Assembly (NCBI RefSeq): GCF_005153485.1
Contig: NZ_CP039740.1
Location: 2,235,001 to 2,299,000, forward strand
DNA length: 64,000 nt
Source: Pseudolabrys sp. FHR47
GTDB taxonomy: Bacteria > Pseudomonadota > Alphaproteobacteria > Rhizobiales > Xanthobacteraceae
Direction: 5' to 3'
Under the pieces are notes generated by a model. It was given only the letters and a program-made list of their open reading frames with translations, did no database searches and was not told where the DNA came from. The stretch's first letter is position 1. Every line of letters begins with the position of its first letter. A program made the position numbers and the translations under genes. Of the stretch, positions 1 through 7,685 are shown one piece after another.

Positions 1-4
1 GCTC

Positions 5-640
5 ATGACGCTCGACTGGTTTGGTCTTGCGATCTTCGCGGTGACCGGGGCGCTGGTGGCGTCGCGCAAGCGCATGGACATTTTCGGCTTCATGCTGCTC
101 GGCGCTGCGACCGGAATCGGCGGCGGCAGCCTGCGCGATGTGATGCTCGGGCAATTACCGGTGTTCTGGGTCAAGGAGCCGGCGGCGCTGGCGATTTGCC
201 TCGTCGTATCGGCGGCGACTTTCTTCCTCGCGCATATTCCGGAGTCGCGCTATCGCGCGCTGCTCTGGCTCGACGCGGCAGGGCTTTCGCTGTTTTGCGT
301 GGTCGGTGCCGACAAGGCGTTAGAGGCCGGCGCGGGCGGCTTCATCGCGGTGGCGATGGGCGTGACGACCGCGACCTTTGGCGGTGTGATCCGCGACATT
401 CTCGGCGGCGAGAGCCCACTGGTGCTGCGCAAGGAAGTCTATGTCACCGCGGCGCTGGCCGGTGCGAGCGCCTATGTGAGCCTGGCCGCATTCGGCGCCG
501 CCAAACCGGTCGCCACGGCGCTTGGCTTTGCCCTGTGCTTCGTCATCCGCGCGCTGGCGCTGCATTACGGCTGGTCGTTGCCGGTGTATCGCGCGCGGGA
601 AGGGCGGACGATGGAGGAGGTGGAGAGGTTGGGGAGGTAG
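5..640 (+). CDS. Trimeric intracellular cation channel (TRIC/UPF0126) family membrane protein
   Basis: A 211-residue, almost entirely hydrophobic protein with about seven predicted membrane segments. It has the internal duplication typical of UPF0126/YicG proteins: each half carries a glycine-rich kink followed by Arg-Asp, seen as GGGSLRD near residue 40 and FGGVIRD near residue 126. Bacterial TRIC homologues are homotrimeric inner-membrane channels for monovalent cations; the physiological ion here is unknown. Length is normal for the family (about 200-215). The ATG at position 5 is the first possible start in the window, so a start further upstream cannot be excluded. It is followed by about 260 bases without a gene, so it looks like the last gene of its transcript. 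Confidence 0.88.
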   Translation: MTLDWFGLAIFAVTGALVASRKRMDIFGFMLLGAATGIGGGSLRDVMLGQLPVFWVKEPAALAICLVVSAATFFLAHIPESRYRALLWLDAAGLSLFCVVGADKALEAGAGGFIAVAMGVTTATFGGVIRDILGGESPLVLRKEVYVTAALAGASAYVSLAAFGAAKPVATALGFALCFVIRALALHYGWSLPVYRAREGRTMEEVERLGR

Positions 641-661
641 AGGGGCGCAGTTGATTTGCCT

Positions 662-724
662 CGTCATGGCCGGCAAAGGCGTTTGCAGAACGTCGTTCTT
701 CGAACAGCTATGACCCGGCCACCT
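662..724. repeat. Dispersed palindromic intergenic repeat (degenerate copy)
   Basis: The gene-free stretch 641-902 contains a segment opening with a GTCATGGCCGG-type arm and closing with CCCGGCCAC, so its ends are roughly inverted. Inside it, 688-712 matches 7608-7632 at all but two of 25 positions, both including CGTTCTTCGAAC. This marks it as a relative of the dispersed element upstream of the VanX-like gene. The rest of 641-902 shows no convincing gene. Confidence 0.5.
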
Positions 725-902
725 CGCTTAGCGGCTGACGGTGTGCCGGCCTGAGCGGCACCGGTTCAAGCCCAGTGACGACAGAAAAGGTATAGTCGCG
801 CCGTGACGCGAGACTCTATAAATCACGGCCGTCGGCTTAAGCGCAAGCTTGGTTCGATCAGGCAATGCCTGCTTTGGAATCTCTAGCATTTAAGAGGCAT
901 TT

Positions 903-1610
903 ATGTCGGACGGTCGGTTCGCCGCATTGAACAATACTCATGTACACGAAGAGAGACTTCGCAAAGAGACAATGGCGCTCATTATTGGCAATGAGGAGCT
1001 GGCTCGCCGGCTAGAGATGACTGAGCGTGTCTTAGGTGTGCTTTTCGCTTATTCACTCGACTATGTCGCCAAAGATGACGAAGAGCATACGATACAGATG
1101 CTAGGGCTGCGCTTGTTCAATGCGGGCGCCACTTCGGTGAAGTTGGGCTTGTCGGGCTACTATCAGACGGCATTGCAACAGGCTCGCGATATCATGGAGA
1201 CGGGCTTCTTGATCGATTACTTCCGTACGTCGCCAGATCAGATTGCCGTGTGGCGGACTGCCGACAGAAAAACGCGACGAAAGCTGTTCGATCCGTTCCA
1301 GATACGCGTCGCCTTAGACGAACGTGACGGCGATAAAGAAATGCGACGCGCAACAGAATACGCGAAGTTGTCTGAATTGGTCTCTCATGCAACGGCTCGG
1401 GGTTTCCAATTTACTGCGCGCGGCAGGTATGGAGAGCTCGGTCCGTTTATTGATGATTTTATGCTCAAGGCCTGGTTGCATGAAGTCGTGCTGCGACTGG
1501 GGCCAGCCACAATGCTGTACGCGACGCATTTCCCGGAAGCGCCGAAAGAAATTATTGATGCCTATCGGCGCGTCGGCGCTGATCTGATAAACGGCTACAA
1601 GGACGCATAG
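903..1610 (+). CDS. Hypothetical soluble helical protein, lower GC than surroundings
   Basis: A 235-residue protein I do not recognise. It is predicted mostly alpha-helical, with charged N- and C-terminal regions and no signal peptide or membrane segment. A helical core with Tyr-Tyr-Gln-x-Ala and Arg-Asp-x-x-Glu around residues 87-98 loosely recalls DUF5677/HEPN-like helical proteins; this is a weak impression, not an assignment. Sampled stretches are about 48-53 % GC against about 65 % in neighbouring core genes, suggesting transfer. The next gene starts 22 bases downstream on the same strand, so the two are probably cotranscribed. ATG 903 has no strong ribosome-binding site; internal ATGs exist, so the start is uncertain. 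Confidence 0.6.
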   Translation: MSDGRFAALNNTHVHEERLRKETMALIIGNEELARRLEMTERVLGVLFAYSLDYVAKDDEEHTIQMLGLRLFNAGATSVKLGLSGYYQTALQQARDIMETGFLIDYFRTSPDQIAVWRTADRKTRRKLFDPFQIRVALDERDGDKEMRRATEYAKLSELVSHATARGFQFTARGRYGELGPFIDDFMLKAWLHEVVLRLGPATMLYATHFPEAPKEIIDAYRRVGADLINGYKDA

Positions 1611-1632
1611 TGTCAGGAGGCTGGAGGATTCG

Positions 1633-2217
1633 ATGACCGTGACGCCGCAGGAAGAGCATGTAAGGAATTTGCGGGAAGACGCGCTGCGCGCGCACGACGC
1701 CGAAAGCGAATTTTGGACACAAGTAAATCAAGGCGCGTTGGACGGCGGCACGCTCGCGATCAAAACTGCTTTTTTAATCAACGGTGGCGCTGCGCTGGCC
1801 GTGCTGGGGTTTATCGGCGCGGTTGCAGGGCAAGGCCGGATCGGTGACGCTGATGTTCAGAATATCACAAGCGCATTGATGTGGTTCACGTCGGGCGTGG
1901 CGTTGGCCGGTTTTTCTACCGGGGCAGCCTATTTCACCAACCTGGCCACTGCCGCGATGTCGTCGAGTAAGAAGAGGCTTTGGGAACACCCTTATTTGGG
2001 GCCGCCAGATAGGTGCTACACCATGCTGCGTACGTTATTTCTTGCCGTTGCAGTCATCGCTGGAATTGGTTCGATGTGCCTGTTTGTGGGCGGCATGATC
2101 GATGTGAAGCACTCGGTATCCAAGATGAAGCTAGTCGTGCCTTCTGCGCAGAAGGCCGCGAACGCTACCACAAGAACCCGCGGAGCTTTGGCGAGGCGCC
2201 CTCACTTCATCCTGTGA
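1633..2217 (+). CDS. Hypothetical membrane protein paired with the preceding gene
   Basis: A 194-residue protein with a hydrophilic, acidic N-terminus of about 42 residues, then about three hydrophobic segments (residues 45-66, 78-104 and 130-153) and a basic C-terminal tail. A GGAGG-type ribosome-binding site lies just before the ATG (around 1616-1628). No family is recognised. The last residues run into the convergent Spy-like gene: the two coding regions overlap by 16 bases (2202-2217). The tail may therefore be non-native sequence added at an insertion boundary. Together with the upstream gene it forms a candidate two-gene cassette of one soluble and one membrane protein. Confidence 0.6.
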   Translation: MTVTPQEEHVRNLREDALRAHDAESEFWTQVNQGALDGGTLAIKTAFLINGGAALAVLGFIGAVAGQGRIGDADVQNITSALMWFTSGVALAGFSTGAAYFTNLATAAMSSSKKRLWEHPYLGPPDRCYTMLRTLFLAVAVIAGIGSMCLFVGGMIDVKHSVSKMKLVVPSAQKAANATTRTRGALARRPHFIL

Positions 2218-2756
2218 TGCATGCCCGGCGTGTGGCCCGTTGGCGCGGCGGCGGCATAGCCGCGCAGTTCGGCATAGCGCTTGATCTGTTCGGGCGTCAG
2301 CGCCTCGAGCATCGCTAGGTGATATTTCAAATGCGCGGCGCGCAGCCGGCCTTGCGCCGCGCCGATCGCGTCGGTGGCGGCCGACAGCGATGCCGGTGTG
2401 ATGGTGCGGGCGGCGAACTGGCGGTCGAGGTCGGTCTCCGCGGCGATCAGCGCTTCGCCGAGCGGTACGGTCTCCGCCTTCATCGCCGAGAACAAAGCTT
2501 GCGCGCGTTCGCGCTGCGCATCCGTGAGCGCGAGCGGAGCGGCGAGTTCGATGACATGGAGCGGCCCCGGATAGCCGTTCAGGTCGGCGGCGAGCGCGAG
2601 CCCCATGCCGCGCCCGGCGCGGAGGTCGGCAATTTGTTCGTTGGACAGCGCCTTGACCGGACGAAGCTGCAGGCCGCCATAAGGCTGTGCGTGCTGGGCG
2701 AAGGCAGAGGTGGTCAGGACAGCGACAGCGGTGAGGGCGAGGGTGATGCGGGCCAT
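2202..2756 (-). CDS. Periplasmic Spy/CpxP-like LTxxQ protein
   Basis: A 184-residue secreted protein: residues 1-20 are a Sec signal peptide ending Ala-Phe-Ala before Gln. The mature part is helical and carries two LTxxQ-type repeats, LTDAQRERAQALF near the middle and LTPEQIKRYAEL near residue 155, as in the Spy/CpxP/CnrR (heavy-metal resistance) family. Members are periplasmic chaperones or metal/stress sensors. The last residues (about 170-184) are rich in His and Met (GHTPGMHHRMK), which could bind metal; that is an inference. No sensor kinase or efflux gene lies beside it. Confidence 0.7.
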   Translation of the reverse strand: MARITLALTAVAVLTTSAFAQHAQPYGGLQLRPVKALSNEQIADLRAGRGMGLALAADLNGYPGPLHVIELAAPLALTDAQRERAQALFSAMKAETVPLGEALIAAETDLDRQFAARTITPASLSAATDAIGAAQGRLRAAHLKYHLAMLEALTPEQIKRYAELRGYAAAAPTGHTPGMHHRMK

Positions 2757-2852
2757 GATGAACTCCGGGCGGTTTCGGCGGAGTGTAGGTGAGCGACGAG
2801 GCCGTTGTCATCGCCGGATATGGCTTATGATGACCCGCAACCGAAGTGGCGC

Positions 2853-3101
2853 TCAGCCCGCGATGAAATCCGGCTCGCGGCCGCGCCAGTAACGGGCTCG
2901 CAGGCGCGGGGCGATCGCCCAGGAAATCGGCGCCGCGAGCACGAAGCTCAGCACGATCATCACCGGCAGCGCCACGAAGACGTTGGCATTGAGCGCGGGG
3001 ATCATCAGCACCGCGATCAGCCCCGCGCCGAACAGCACGGCGTTGACCATCAGGCTCACCAGCGATGCGATGCCGATTCGCGTTTTCGTTTCGCGTGACA
3101 T
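2853..3101 (-). CDS. Small two-helix inner-membrane protein
   Basis: An 82-residue protein with two hydrophobic helices (about residues 13-34 and 40-66) joined by a short loop, a charged N-terminus and a basic C-terminus rich in Arg and Trp. Similar small proteins are widespread and uncharacterised in Rhizobiales. A GAGGAAC ribosome-binding region precedes the ATG. No family name can be given with confidence and no operon partner is evident. Confidence 0.6.
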   Translation of the reverse strand: MSRETKTRIGIASLVSLMVNAVLFGAGLIAVLMIPALNANVFVALPVMIVLSFVLAAPISWAIAPRLRARYWRGREPDFIAG

Positions 3102-3407
3102 GTTGGTTCCTCGCTTGTCCGTCCTGTCAATTCGCGAGGTGAGGGCGAGGTTCCGCCTTAATTGCAGCAGGTCGCCATATCCGGGTGTGAGTGACGCCGT
3201 GGGAGTTCCAGGCGCGCGCCTGATCGTTTTGTCGTGAGAATGCTGAACAGCCGGACCAAGGCACCTTTGTCACCAATGGCCTGGCGTCCGACAAGTCCTG
3301 GACCACAACTATAAGGTGTGGCATATTTTGTGGGTCGCAGCCTCGGCTGTCGATGTCCAAAAGCCGACAATCATTTTTACAGACAAATAACGCAAGGGGA
3401 GGGCGCT
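3102..3407. other. Gene-free interval between divergent genes
   Basis: About 306 bases separate the small membrane protein gene (leftward) from the hypothetical gene at 3408 (rightward). It should carry both promoters. I see no RNA gene, repeat or clear hairpin in it. Confidence 0.4.
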
Positions 3408-4259
3408 ATGGCGAAAAAGGAGCTTGGACGCGCGCGGTACCATGCCTATCGGCTGCTCGGCGTGACATATCTGATTGCGACCGGCGAAACTTCGCACTTG
3501 AACGACAAGTTCGATTTCGAGCAATTACCGTTTCGTATTTTTCCGCCGATGTTTGCTTTCTATGTCATCACGCCCGATATTGGGCTGCCGGCGACAAAGC
3601 CGTTCAGTTACCAGGAAGCCATCATCTATCCGACAAGTGCCAAGAGCATTCGAATTCAGGATGCTGACGGCATGCACGACGTTCCGATTGCCGAAGTTGT
3701 GCCGCCAATCGACGTGACGAGAATGGCGATGGCGGTCGACGGACCCGCCAACTACTGTGTTTTTTCTTGGATCGGCATCAACCGCCTTTTGATCGCAAAG
3801 TGCGATGCGACTTTGCCAACTGTCTATATCCGCGTCTTTGGCCCGGCCTCGCTTGCGGATTGTGAAAAATATGTCGCCGACAATGGCGGATTCGCCGTCG
3901 AGGCGGCCAGCGGACTCATCGTCACCGATACGGTCAGCGGACTCGAAGTGCTCAAAGATTCGTTCCGGGCGTGGATCGACACCATGCCCATGGCCGGCCC
4001 GAAATTATACGTGACCGGCGATGTCGTCGCGTCGACAAGCGGATGGCGCGTGTCGTTCGCCCCCGCTTCGCCACAAGGATTCAACCCGTTCGATCTGATT
4101 ATGGATATCGTTGCCACGCCTCCGACGGGTCAGGTCTTGCAGGTGAAAACACCGATCCCGCTTCGCTATGAGGAGGCGCCGCCGCGGCAGCCTTATACCA
4201 GCGTCACGATACGGTATGCAGGCGGACAATTCACAATTGGAGTTGGCCATACAAGTTGA
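3408..4259 (+). CDS. Hypothetical protein of unknown function
   Basis: A 283-residue protein, apparently cytoplasmic: there is no signal peptide or membrane helix. It is rich in predicted beta structure, with many Val-Thr and Ile-Val strands separated by Pro/Gly turns, and I recognise no family. I chose ATG 3408 because an AAGGGGAGGG ribosome-binding site lies at 3394-3403; an in-frame ATG 90 bases upstream lacks one and would add a Cys-rich, unlikely N-terminus. GC is somewhat below the neighbouring core genes, so it may be an accessory gene. It stands alone, convergent with the acetyltransferase gene downstream. Confidence 0.6.
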   Translation: MAKKELGRARYHAYRLLGVTYLIATGETSHLNDKFDFEQLPFRIFPPMFAFYVITPDIGLPATKPFSYQEAIIYPTSAKSIRIQDADGMHDVPIAEVVPPIDVTRMAMAVDGPANYCVFSWIGINRLLIAKCDATLPTVYIRVFGPASLADCEKYVADNGGFAVEAASGLIVTDTVSGLEVLKDSFRAWIDTMPMAGPKLYVTGDVVASTSGWRVSFAPASPQGFNPFDLIMDIVATPPTGQVLQVKTPIPLRYEEAPPRQPYTSVTIRYAGGQFTIGVGHTS

Positions 4260-4280
4260 CGTGACGACGGGTGCGCGGAA

Positions 4281-4556
4281 CTAGAACAGCAGGTCGGCGT
4301 ATTCCGGATGTCGGCCGATATAGCTGCGCACGAAGGAGCACAAAGGCACGACCTTGCGGCCTTCATGCCGGATCTGGTCGAGCATGCCTTTGACCAGCGC
4401 CGATCCGACGCCGCGGCCTTCGACCGCGCGCGGCACTTCGGTGTGCGTGATGGTGATGGTCGTATCGTCGCGGCGGTAATTGGCGATCGCCAGCCCGGCG
4501 CCGGTTGGTAGTTCGAAACGGTGGCGGGAAGGATTGTCGCGGACAATGTCGGTCAT
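4281..4556 (-). CDS. Small GNAT-like N-acetyltransferase (NATD1/YjdJ type)
   Basis: A 91-residue minimal GNAT fold. The acetyl-CoA pyrophosphate-binding loop is visible as [16 protein letters not shown] (residues 41-56), followed by a helix and the C-terminal [20 protein letters not shown] segment characteristic of the GNAT-like NATD1/YjdJ group. These proteins are single compact domains of about 90-100 residues, so the length is normal. The acceptor substrate is unknown. It is convergent with the hypothetical gene on its left. Confidence 0.8.
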   Translation of the reverse strand: MTDIVRDNPSRHRFELPTGAGLAIANYRRDDTTITITHTEVPRAVEGRGVGSALVKGMLDQIRHEGRKVVPLCSFVRSYIGRHPEYADLLF

Positions 4557-4601
4557 GCGTCAGAGGTAAGACGAAGGCGCGGCGGCCACAAGAGCGGGCT
4601 C

Positions 4602-4817
4602 TTAAGCCTTCACCTTGTCGGGTTTCGACATCCACGAGATGATGGGCATCGCCGGCAGCACCCAGCCGAGGCCAACCACGACGTAATAGATCGTGGCGAC
4701 GAAGCCGTTGATATCCGTGAGCGCGGATTGCGCCAGCGCCATGGCGATCAGTGCCCAGACGATAACCAACGAGAGCAGCGCAATGGCGCCGATGAATTTG
4801 CGCAGGCGGATGGGCAT
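4602..4817 (-). CDS. DUF2842 small membrane protein
   Basis: With the start at ATG 4817 the product is 71 residues beginning [10 protein letters not shown], matching the usual length and N-terminus of DUF2842 proteins of Alphaproteobacteria. Two membrane helices are predicted (about residues 8-30 and 40-60), with a basic N-terminus and a Lys-rich C-terminus. A start at 4856 would add 13 untypical residues. Function is unknown. It is divergent from ctaA, an arrangement in which it might share control with cytochrome-oxidase assembly genes; that is conjecture. Confidence 0.75.
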   Translation of the reverse strand: MPIRLRKFIGAIALLSLVIVWALIAMALAQSALTDINGFVATIYYVVVGLGWVLPAMPIISWMSKPDKVKA

Positions 4818-4982
4818 CAAGTCTCCAACGTGTCTCCGGCCGCGGTCCTCGGCCACAAGGCCGCCGAGATGGCCGCGGGGCCGTCAAATGCAACGAAATT
4901 GCCGCATTTGCCTCGGGCGTTGCTCCTGACTATATGGTCGGCGCTGCCTGCCGCAAGGCCGCTTTTTGCCGCGACCGTCATC

Positions 4983-6059
4983 ATGAACGTCATGCCATCC
5001 TCAGCCGCCGCTTCTCGAAATCCCCACGCGGTGCGCGTCTGGCTCTATTGCGTTGCCGCCATGATTTTTCTGACTTTGGTGGTTGGCGGCGCCACACGGC
5101 TTACCGAATCCGGGCTGTCGATCACCGAATGGAAGCCGGTCACCGGGGTGCTGCCGCCGCTTTCGGACGTGGACTGGCAGGCCGAGTTCGACAAGTACCG
5201 GCAGATCCCGCAATACCAGCAGGTCAACAAGGGCATGTCGCTCGATGCCTTCAAGACCATTTTCTATTGGGAATGGTCGCACCGGCTTTTGGCGCGCACC
5301 ACGGGCTTCGTGTTCCTCGTGCCATTCCTGTTCTTCCTCGCCCGCGGCATGATCCCGCGCGGCCTGAAGGCGCGGCTGTGGCTGATTTTCGCCGGCGGCG
5401 CGGCCTTGGGCGCGGTGGGTTGGTGGATGGTGTCGTCGGGGCTCGCCGGAACCAATCTCACCAGCGTGTCTCAATATCGCCTCGCGTTTCATCTGACGCT
5501 CGCCTGCGCCATTTACTTCGCGGTGTTGTGGACGGCGCAAGGACTGCGTGCGCACGCCGAGAGCGTACCCGCGCGGCTGCGCCTCGCGGCTTTGGCAATC
5601 GCGCTGCTCGTCCTGTTCCAGATTTATCTCGGCGCGCTGGTGGCCGGGCTCGATGCGGGGCTGATCTACAACACCTGGCCGCTGATCGACGGCGGCTTCA
5701 TCCCGGAGACGGCGCGGCTGTGGCACATCGATCCGGCCTGGCGCAATCTGTTCGAGAACACACTGACGGTGCAATTCGTGCACCGCATGGCAGCCTATAC
5801 GATCTGGCTGGTCGCCGCCTGGCATGCGTGGGATGCGTGGCGAAGTGGCCGTGCGGGCGGCGCGCTGACCGTGTTTGCGCTGATTACGGCGCAAGCGGTG
5901 CTGGGTATTCTGACGTTGCTGCATCAGGTGCCGCTGTTGCTGGCGATCGCGCATCAGGCTTTCGCGGTGATCGTGTTGACCGCGGCGGTCGTTCATGCGC
6001 AGCGGCTGTCGGCGCGGGCTGCCGCGCCCGCTTTGCGGCCGGTGGAGCAGAGCATATGA
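4983..6059 (+). CDS. ctaA: Heme A synthase (COX15/CtaA type 2)
   Basis: Converts heme O to heme A for aa3-type terminal oxidases, by hydroxylating the C8 methyl in the inner membrane. At 358 residues with eight predicted helices it has the two-fold repeated four-helix design of the family. Candidate heme-ligand histidines are visible in the second helix of each half and in the partner helices: WEWSHRLL (about residue 99), [17 protein letters not shown] and LLAIAHQAF. The loop [18 protein letters not shown] is the strong proteobacterial CtaA signature. The start is placed at ATG 4983 because sequence upstream in this frame overlaps the divergent DUF2842 gene and is not CtaA-like. The stop overlaps the next ATG (ATGA), implying translational coupling. 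Confidence 0.93.
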   Translation: MNVMPSSAAASRNPHAVRVWLYCVAAMIFLTLVVGGATRLTESGLSITEWKPVTGVLPPLSDVDWQAEFDKYRQIPQYQQVNKGMSLDAFKTIFYWEWSHRLLARTTGFVFLVPFLFFLARGMIPRGLKARLWLIFAGGAALGAVGWWMVSSGLAGTNLTSVSQYRLAFHLTLACAIYFAVLWTAQGLRAHAESVPARLRLAALAIALLVLFQIYLGALVAGLDAGLIYNTWPLIDGGFIPETARLWHIDPAWRNLFENTLTVQFVHRMAAYTIWLVAAWHAWDAWRSGRAGGALTVFALITAQAVLGILTLLHQVPLLLAIAHQAFAVIVLTAAVVHAQRLSARAAAPALRPVEQSI

Positions 6060-6838
6060 TCGACGTCAAATTCGACGACGGCATCGCAGTGGTGAGGCTT
6101 CAGCATGGCAAGGCCAATGCGCTTGACATCGAGTTCTGCGAGGCGATGACGGTGCTGTTTGGGCAGTTGCGGGCGAAAGCCGAGGTTAAGGCCGTGGTGC
6201 TCACCGGCACGGCGACGATGTTTTCCGCCGGTGTCGATCTGAAGCGCCTCTCGGCCGGCGGCGCCGAATATGTGTTGCGCTTTCTGCCAGTGCTGCACGC
6301 GCTTTACGAAACGGTGTTCTTCTTCCCGAAGCCGGTGATCGCGGCGATCAACGGCCATGCCATTGCCGGTGGCGCCGTGTTGGCGGCGTGTGCGGATCGT
6401 CGCGTCATGGCGGCTGAGTCGGGCCGCATCGGCATTACCGAACTGCAGGTCGGCGTGCCGCTGCCGGCGCTCGCCTTCGAGATCGTGCGCGCCGCGGTGC
6501 CGTCGCGTTACCTGTCCGAGTTCGCGCTCGGCGCCGGCACCTATGTGACCGCTGAAGCCTTGCAGAAAGGCTGGGTGGACGAAGTGGTCGATGGCTGGGA
6601 GTTGATGCCGCGCGCTTTGCGGCTCGCCAAACTGCACGCCGCGATGTCGCCGGAAGCCTTCGCCCAGACCAAGGCGCAGATCCGCCAGCCGGTGGTGGAT
6701 GCTGTCGCCACGCACGGCAAGGCGACGGACGAGGCGGTCACGGCGATCTGGACGCAGGAGGCGACGCTGCGGCGCGTCGCGATCTATGTGGCGAAGACAC
6801 TGACCAAGGCGCCTCGCGCGCCCGGATCGGTGCATTGA
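6056..6838 (+). CDS. Enoyl-CoA hydratase/isomerase (crotonase) family protein
   Basis: A 260-residue crotonase-fold protein. The two oxyanion-hole segments are present: [10 protein letters not shown] (about residues 57-66) and [20 protein letters not shown] (about 96-115). A Glu in [11 protein letters not shown] (about 127-137) sits near the usual catalytic position, but the substrate cannot be told from sequence. The start overlaps the ctaA stop by four bases. The 3' end overlaps the convergent dipeptidase gene by 101 bases (6738-6838), so its C-terminal 33 codons are read in both directions. The coupling to ctaA looks positional rather than a shared pathway. Confidence 0.85.
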   Translation: MIDVKFDDGIAVVRLQHGKANALDIEFCEAMTVLFGQLRAKAEVKAVVLTGTATMFSAGVDLKRLSAGGAEYVLRFLPVLHALYETVFFFPKPVIAAINGHAIAGGAVLAACADRRVMAAESGRIGITELQVGVPLPALAFEIVRAAVPSRYLSEFALGAGTYVTAEALQKGWVDEVVDGWELMPRALRLAKLHAAMSPEAFAQTKAQIRQPVVDAVATHGKATDEAVTAIWTQEATLRRVAIYVAKTLTKAPRAPGSVH

Positions 6839-7544
6839 ACGCCACGCCATCGTCCGCGCGGTCGAACGAGAAGTGCCACCATTCGCGCTTGTAGCTGGCA
6901 AAGCCGTGGCGGCGCATGGCGTTCAGCAGGATGCGGCGATTGCCGGCCTGCGCGGGCGATATCGACATATTGGCCGTGTGGCTCTTCATGTCGAAGCAGT
7001 CGAAGCCGGTGCCCATGTCGAGCGTTTCGTCCGGCGCGCGTTCGGCCTGCGGCGCGGTGCAGGCGCCATAGCGCGCCGCCGGATCGAACGGCGCGGCGGG
7101 CGGCGCATGGAGTGGCACGATGGTGAGATCGACAGCCACGCCGCGCGAATGCGCCGAATGGCCGGAGATGTAACCGAGCGCGAACAGCCGCGATTTGTCG
7201 AGCGCCGGATGGAAACGTGACGTGTCCGGCGTTGCTTTGGCATCGCGCGCCCATGCCATCATCGCAGCGACGGCGCGGGTTGGGCGATAGCAGTCATAGA
7301 CTTTCAGTGAGTAGCCGGCTTTGCCGAGATCGGCCTGCGCGCGTTTGAGCGCCAGCGCGACAGGCCGCCGCAACAGACATTCCGCCGCGTCGTAACCGGG
7401 CAGCGGCCGGCCGGTGAAATTGTCCCGCCCGGCATAGTGCATGTCCTGGCGGATGGTCGGGTCGATGTCGCGGAGATAAACCAGCGGCGTTTGCGCAGCG
7501 GCACTCGAAACAGCAGTCATAAACAATGCTGCGACCAAACTCAC
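6738..7544 (-). CDS. D-alanyl-D-alanine dipeptidase, VanX/DdpX type (peptidase M15D)
   Basis: A secreted zinc dipeptidase predicted to cleave D-Ala-D-Ala. The M15 zinc site is complete: SGHSAHSRGVAVDL supplies His and Asp (SxHxxxxAxD), and REWWHFSF supplies the catalytic Glu and third ligand His. I place the start at GTG 7544, giving a 17-residue signal peptide ending SSAAA before Gln and a 268-residue protein. The frame stays open to ATG 7664, but those 40 codons are simply the translated dispersed repeat. The GGGGA of the repeat lies six bases before the GTG and may act as its ribosome-binding site. The C-terminus overlaps the crotonase gene. Confidence 0.82.
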   Translation of the reverse strand: MSLVAALFMTAVSSAAAQTPLVYLRDIDPTIRQDMHYAGRDNFTGRPLPGYDAAECLLRRPVALALKRAQADLGKAGYSLKVYDCYRPTRAVAAMMAWARDAKATPDTSRFHPALDKSRLFALGYISGHSAHSRGVAVDLTIVPLHAPPAAPFDPAARYGACTAPQAERAPDETLDMGTGFDCFDMKSHTANMSISPAQAGNRRILLNAMRRHGFASYKREWWHFSFDRADDGVAFNAPIRAREAPWSVSSPHRSRRAAASPPASRSP

Positions 7545-7648
7545 CGTTCGTCCCCGCGAAAGCGGGGACCCAGAAGAACTGGATTCCCGCTCATAGGCGT
7601 TCTGGAAGAACGCCGTTCTTCGAACGGCTATGCGCGGGAATGAACGGA
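7544..7648. repeat. Dispersed palindromic repeat, copy A
   Basis: An intergenic element opening with CCGTTCGTCCCCGCG and closing with a GCGGGAATGAACGG-type arm, so its ends are roughly inverted. Its first 30 bases (7544-7573) are identical to 12554-12583, and they contain the hairpin TCCCCGC-GAAA-GCGGGGA. The inner 7608-7632 part is related to 688-712. It resembles the small REP-like elements scattered in Bradyrhizobium-type genomes. It abuts the VanX-like gene so closely that its last base is part of the chosen GTG start codon. Confidence 0.75.
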
Positions 7649-7685
7649 GTGTGGGGCTGCCCATCGAGAGCCGCCAGAATAGATC

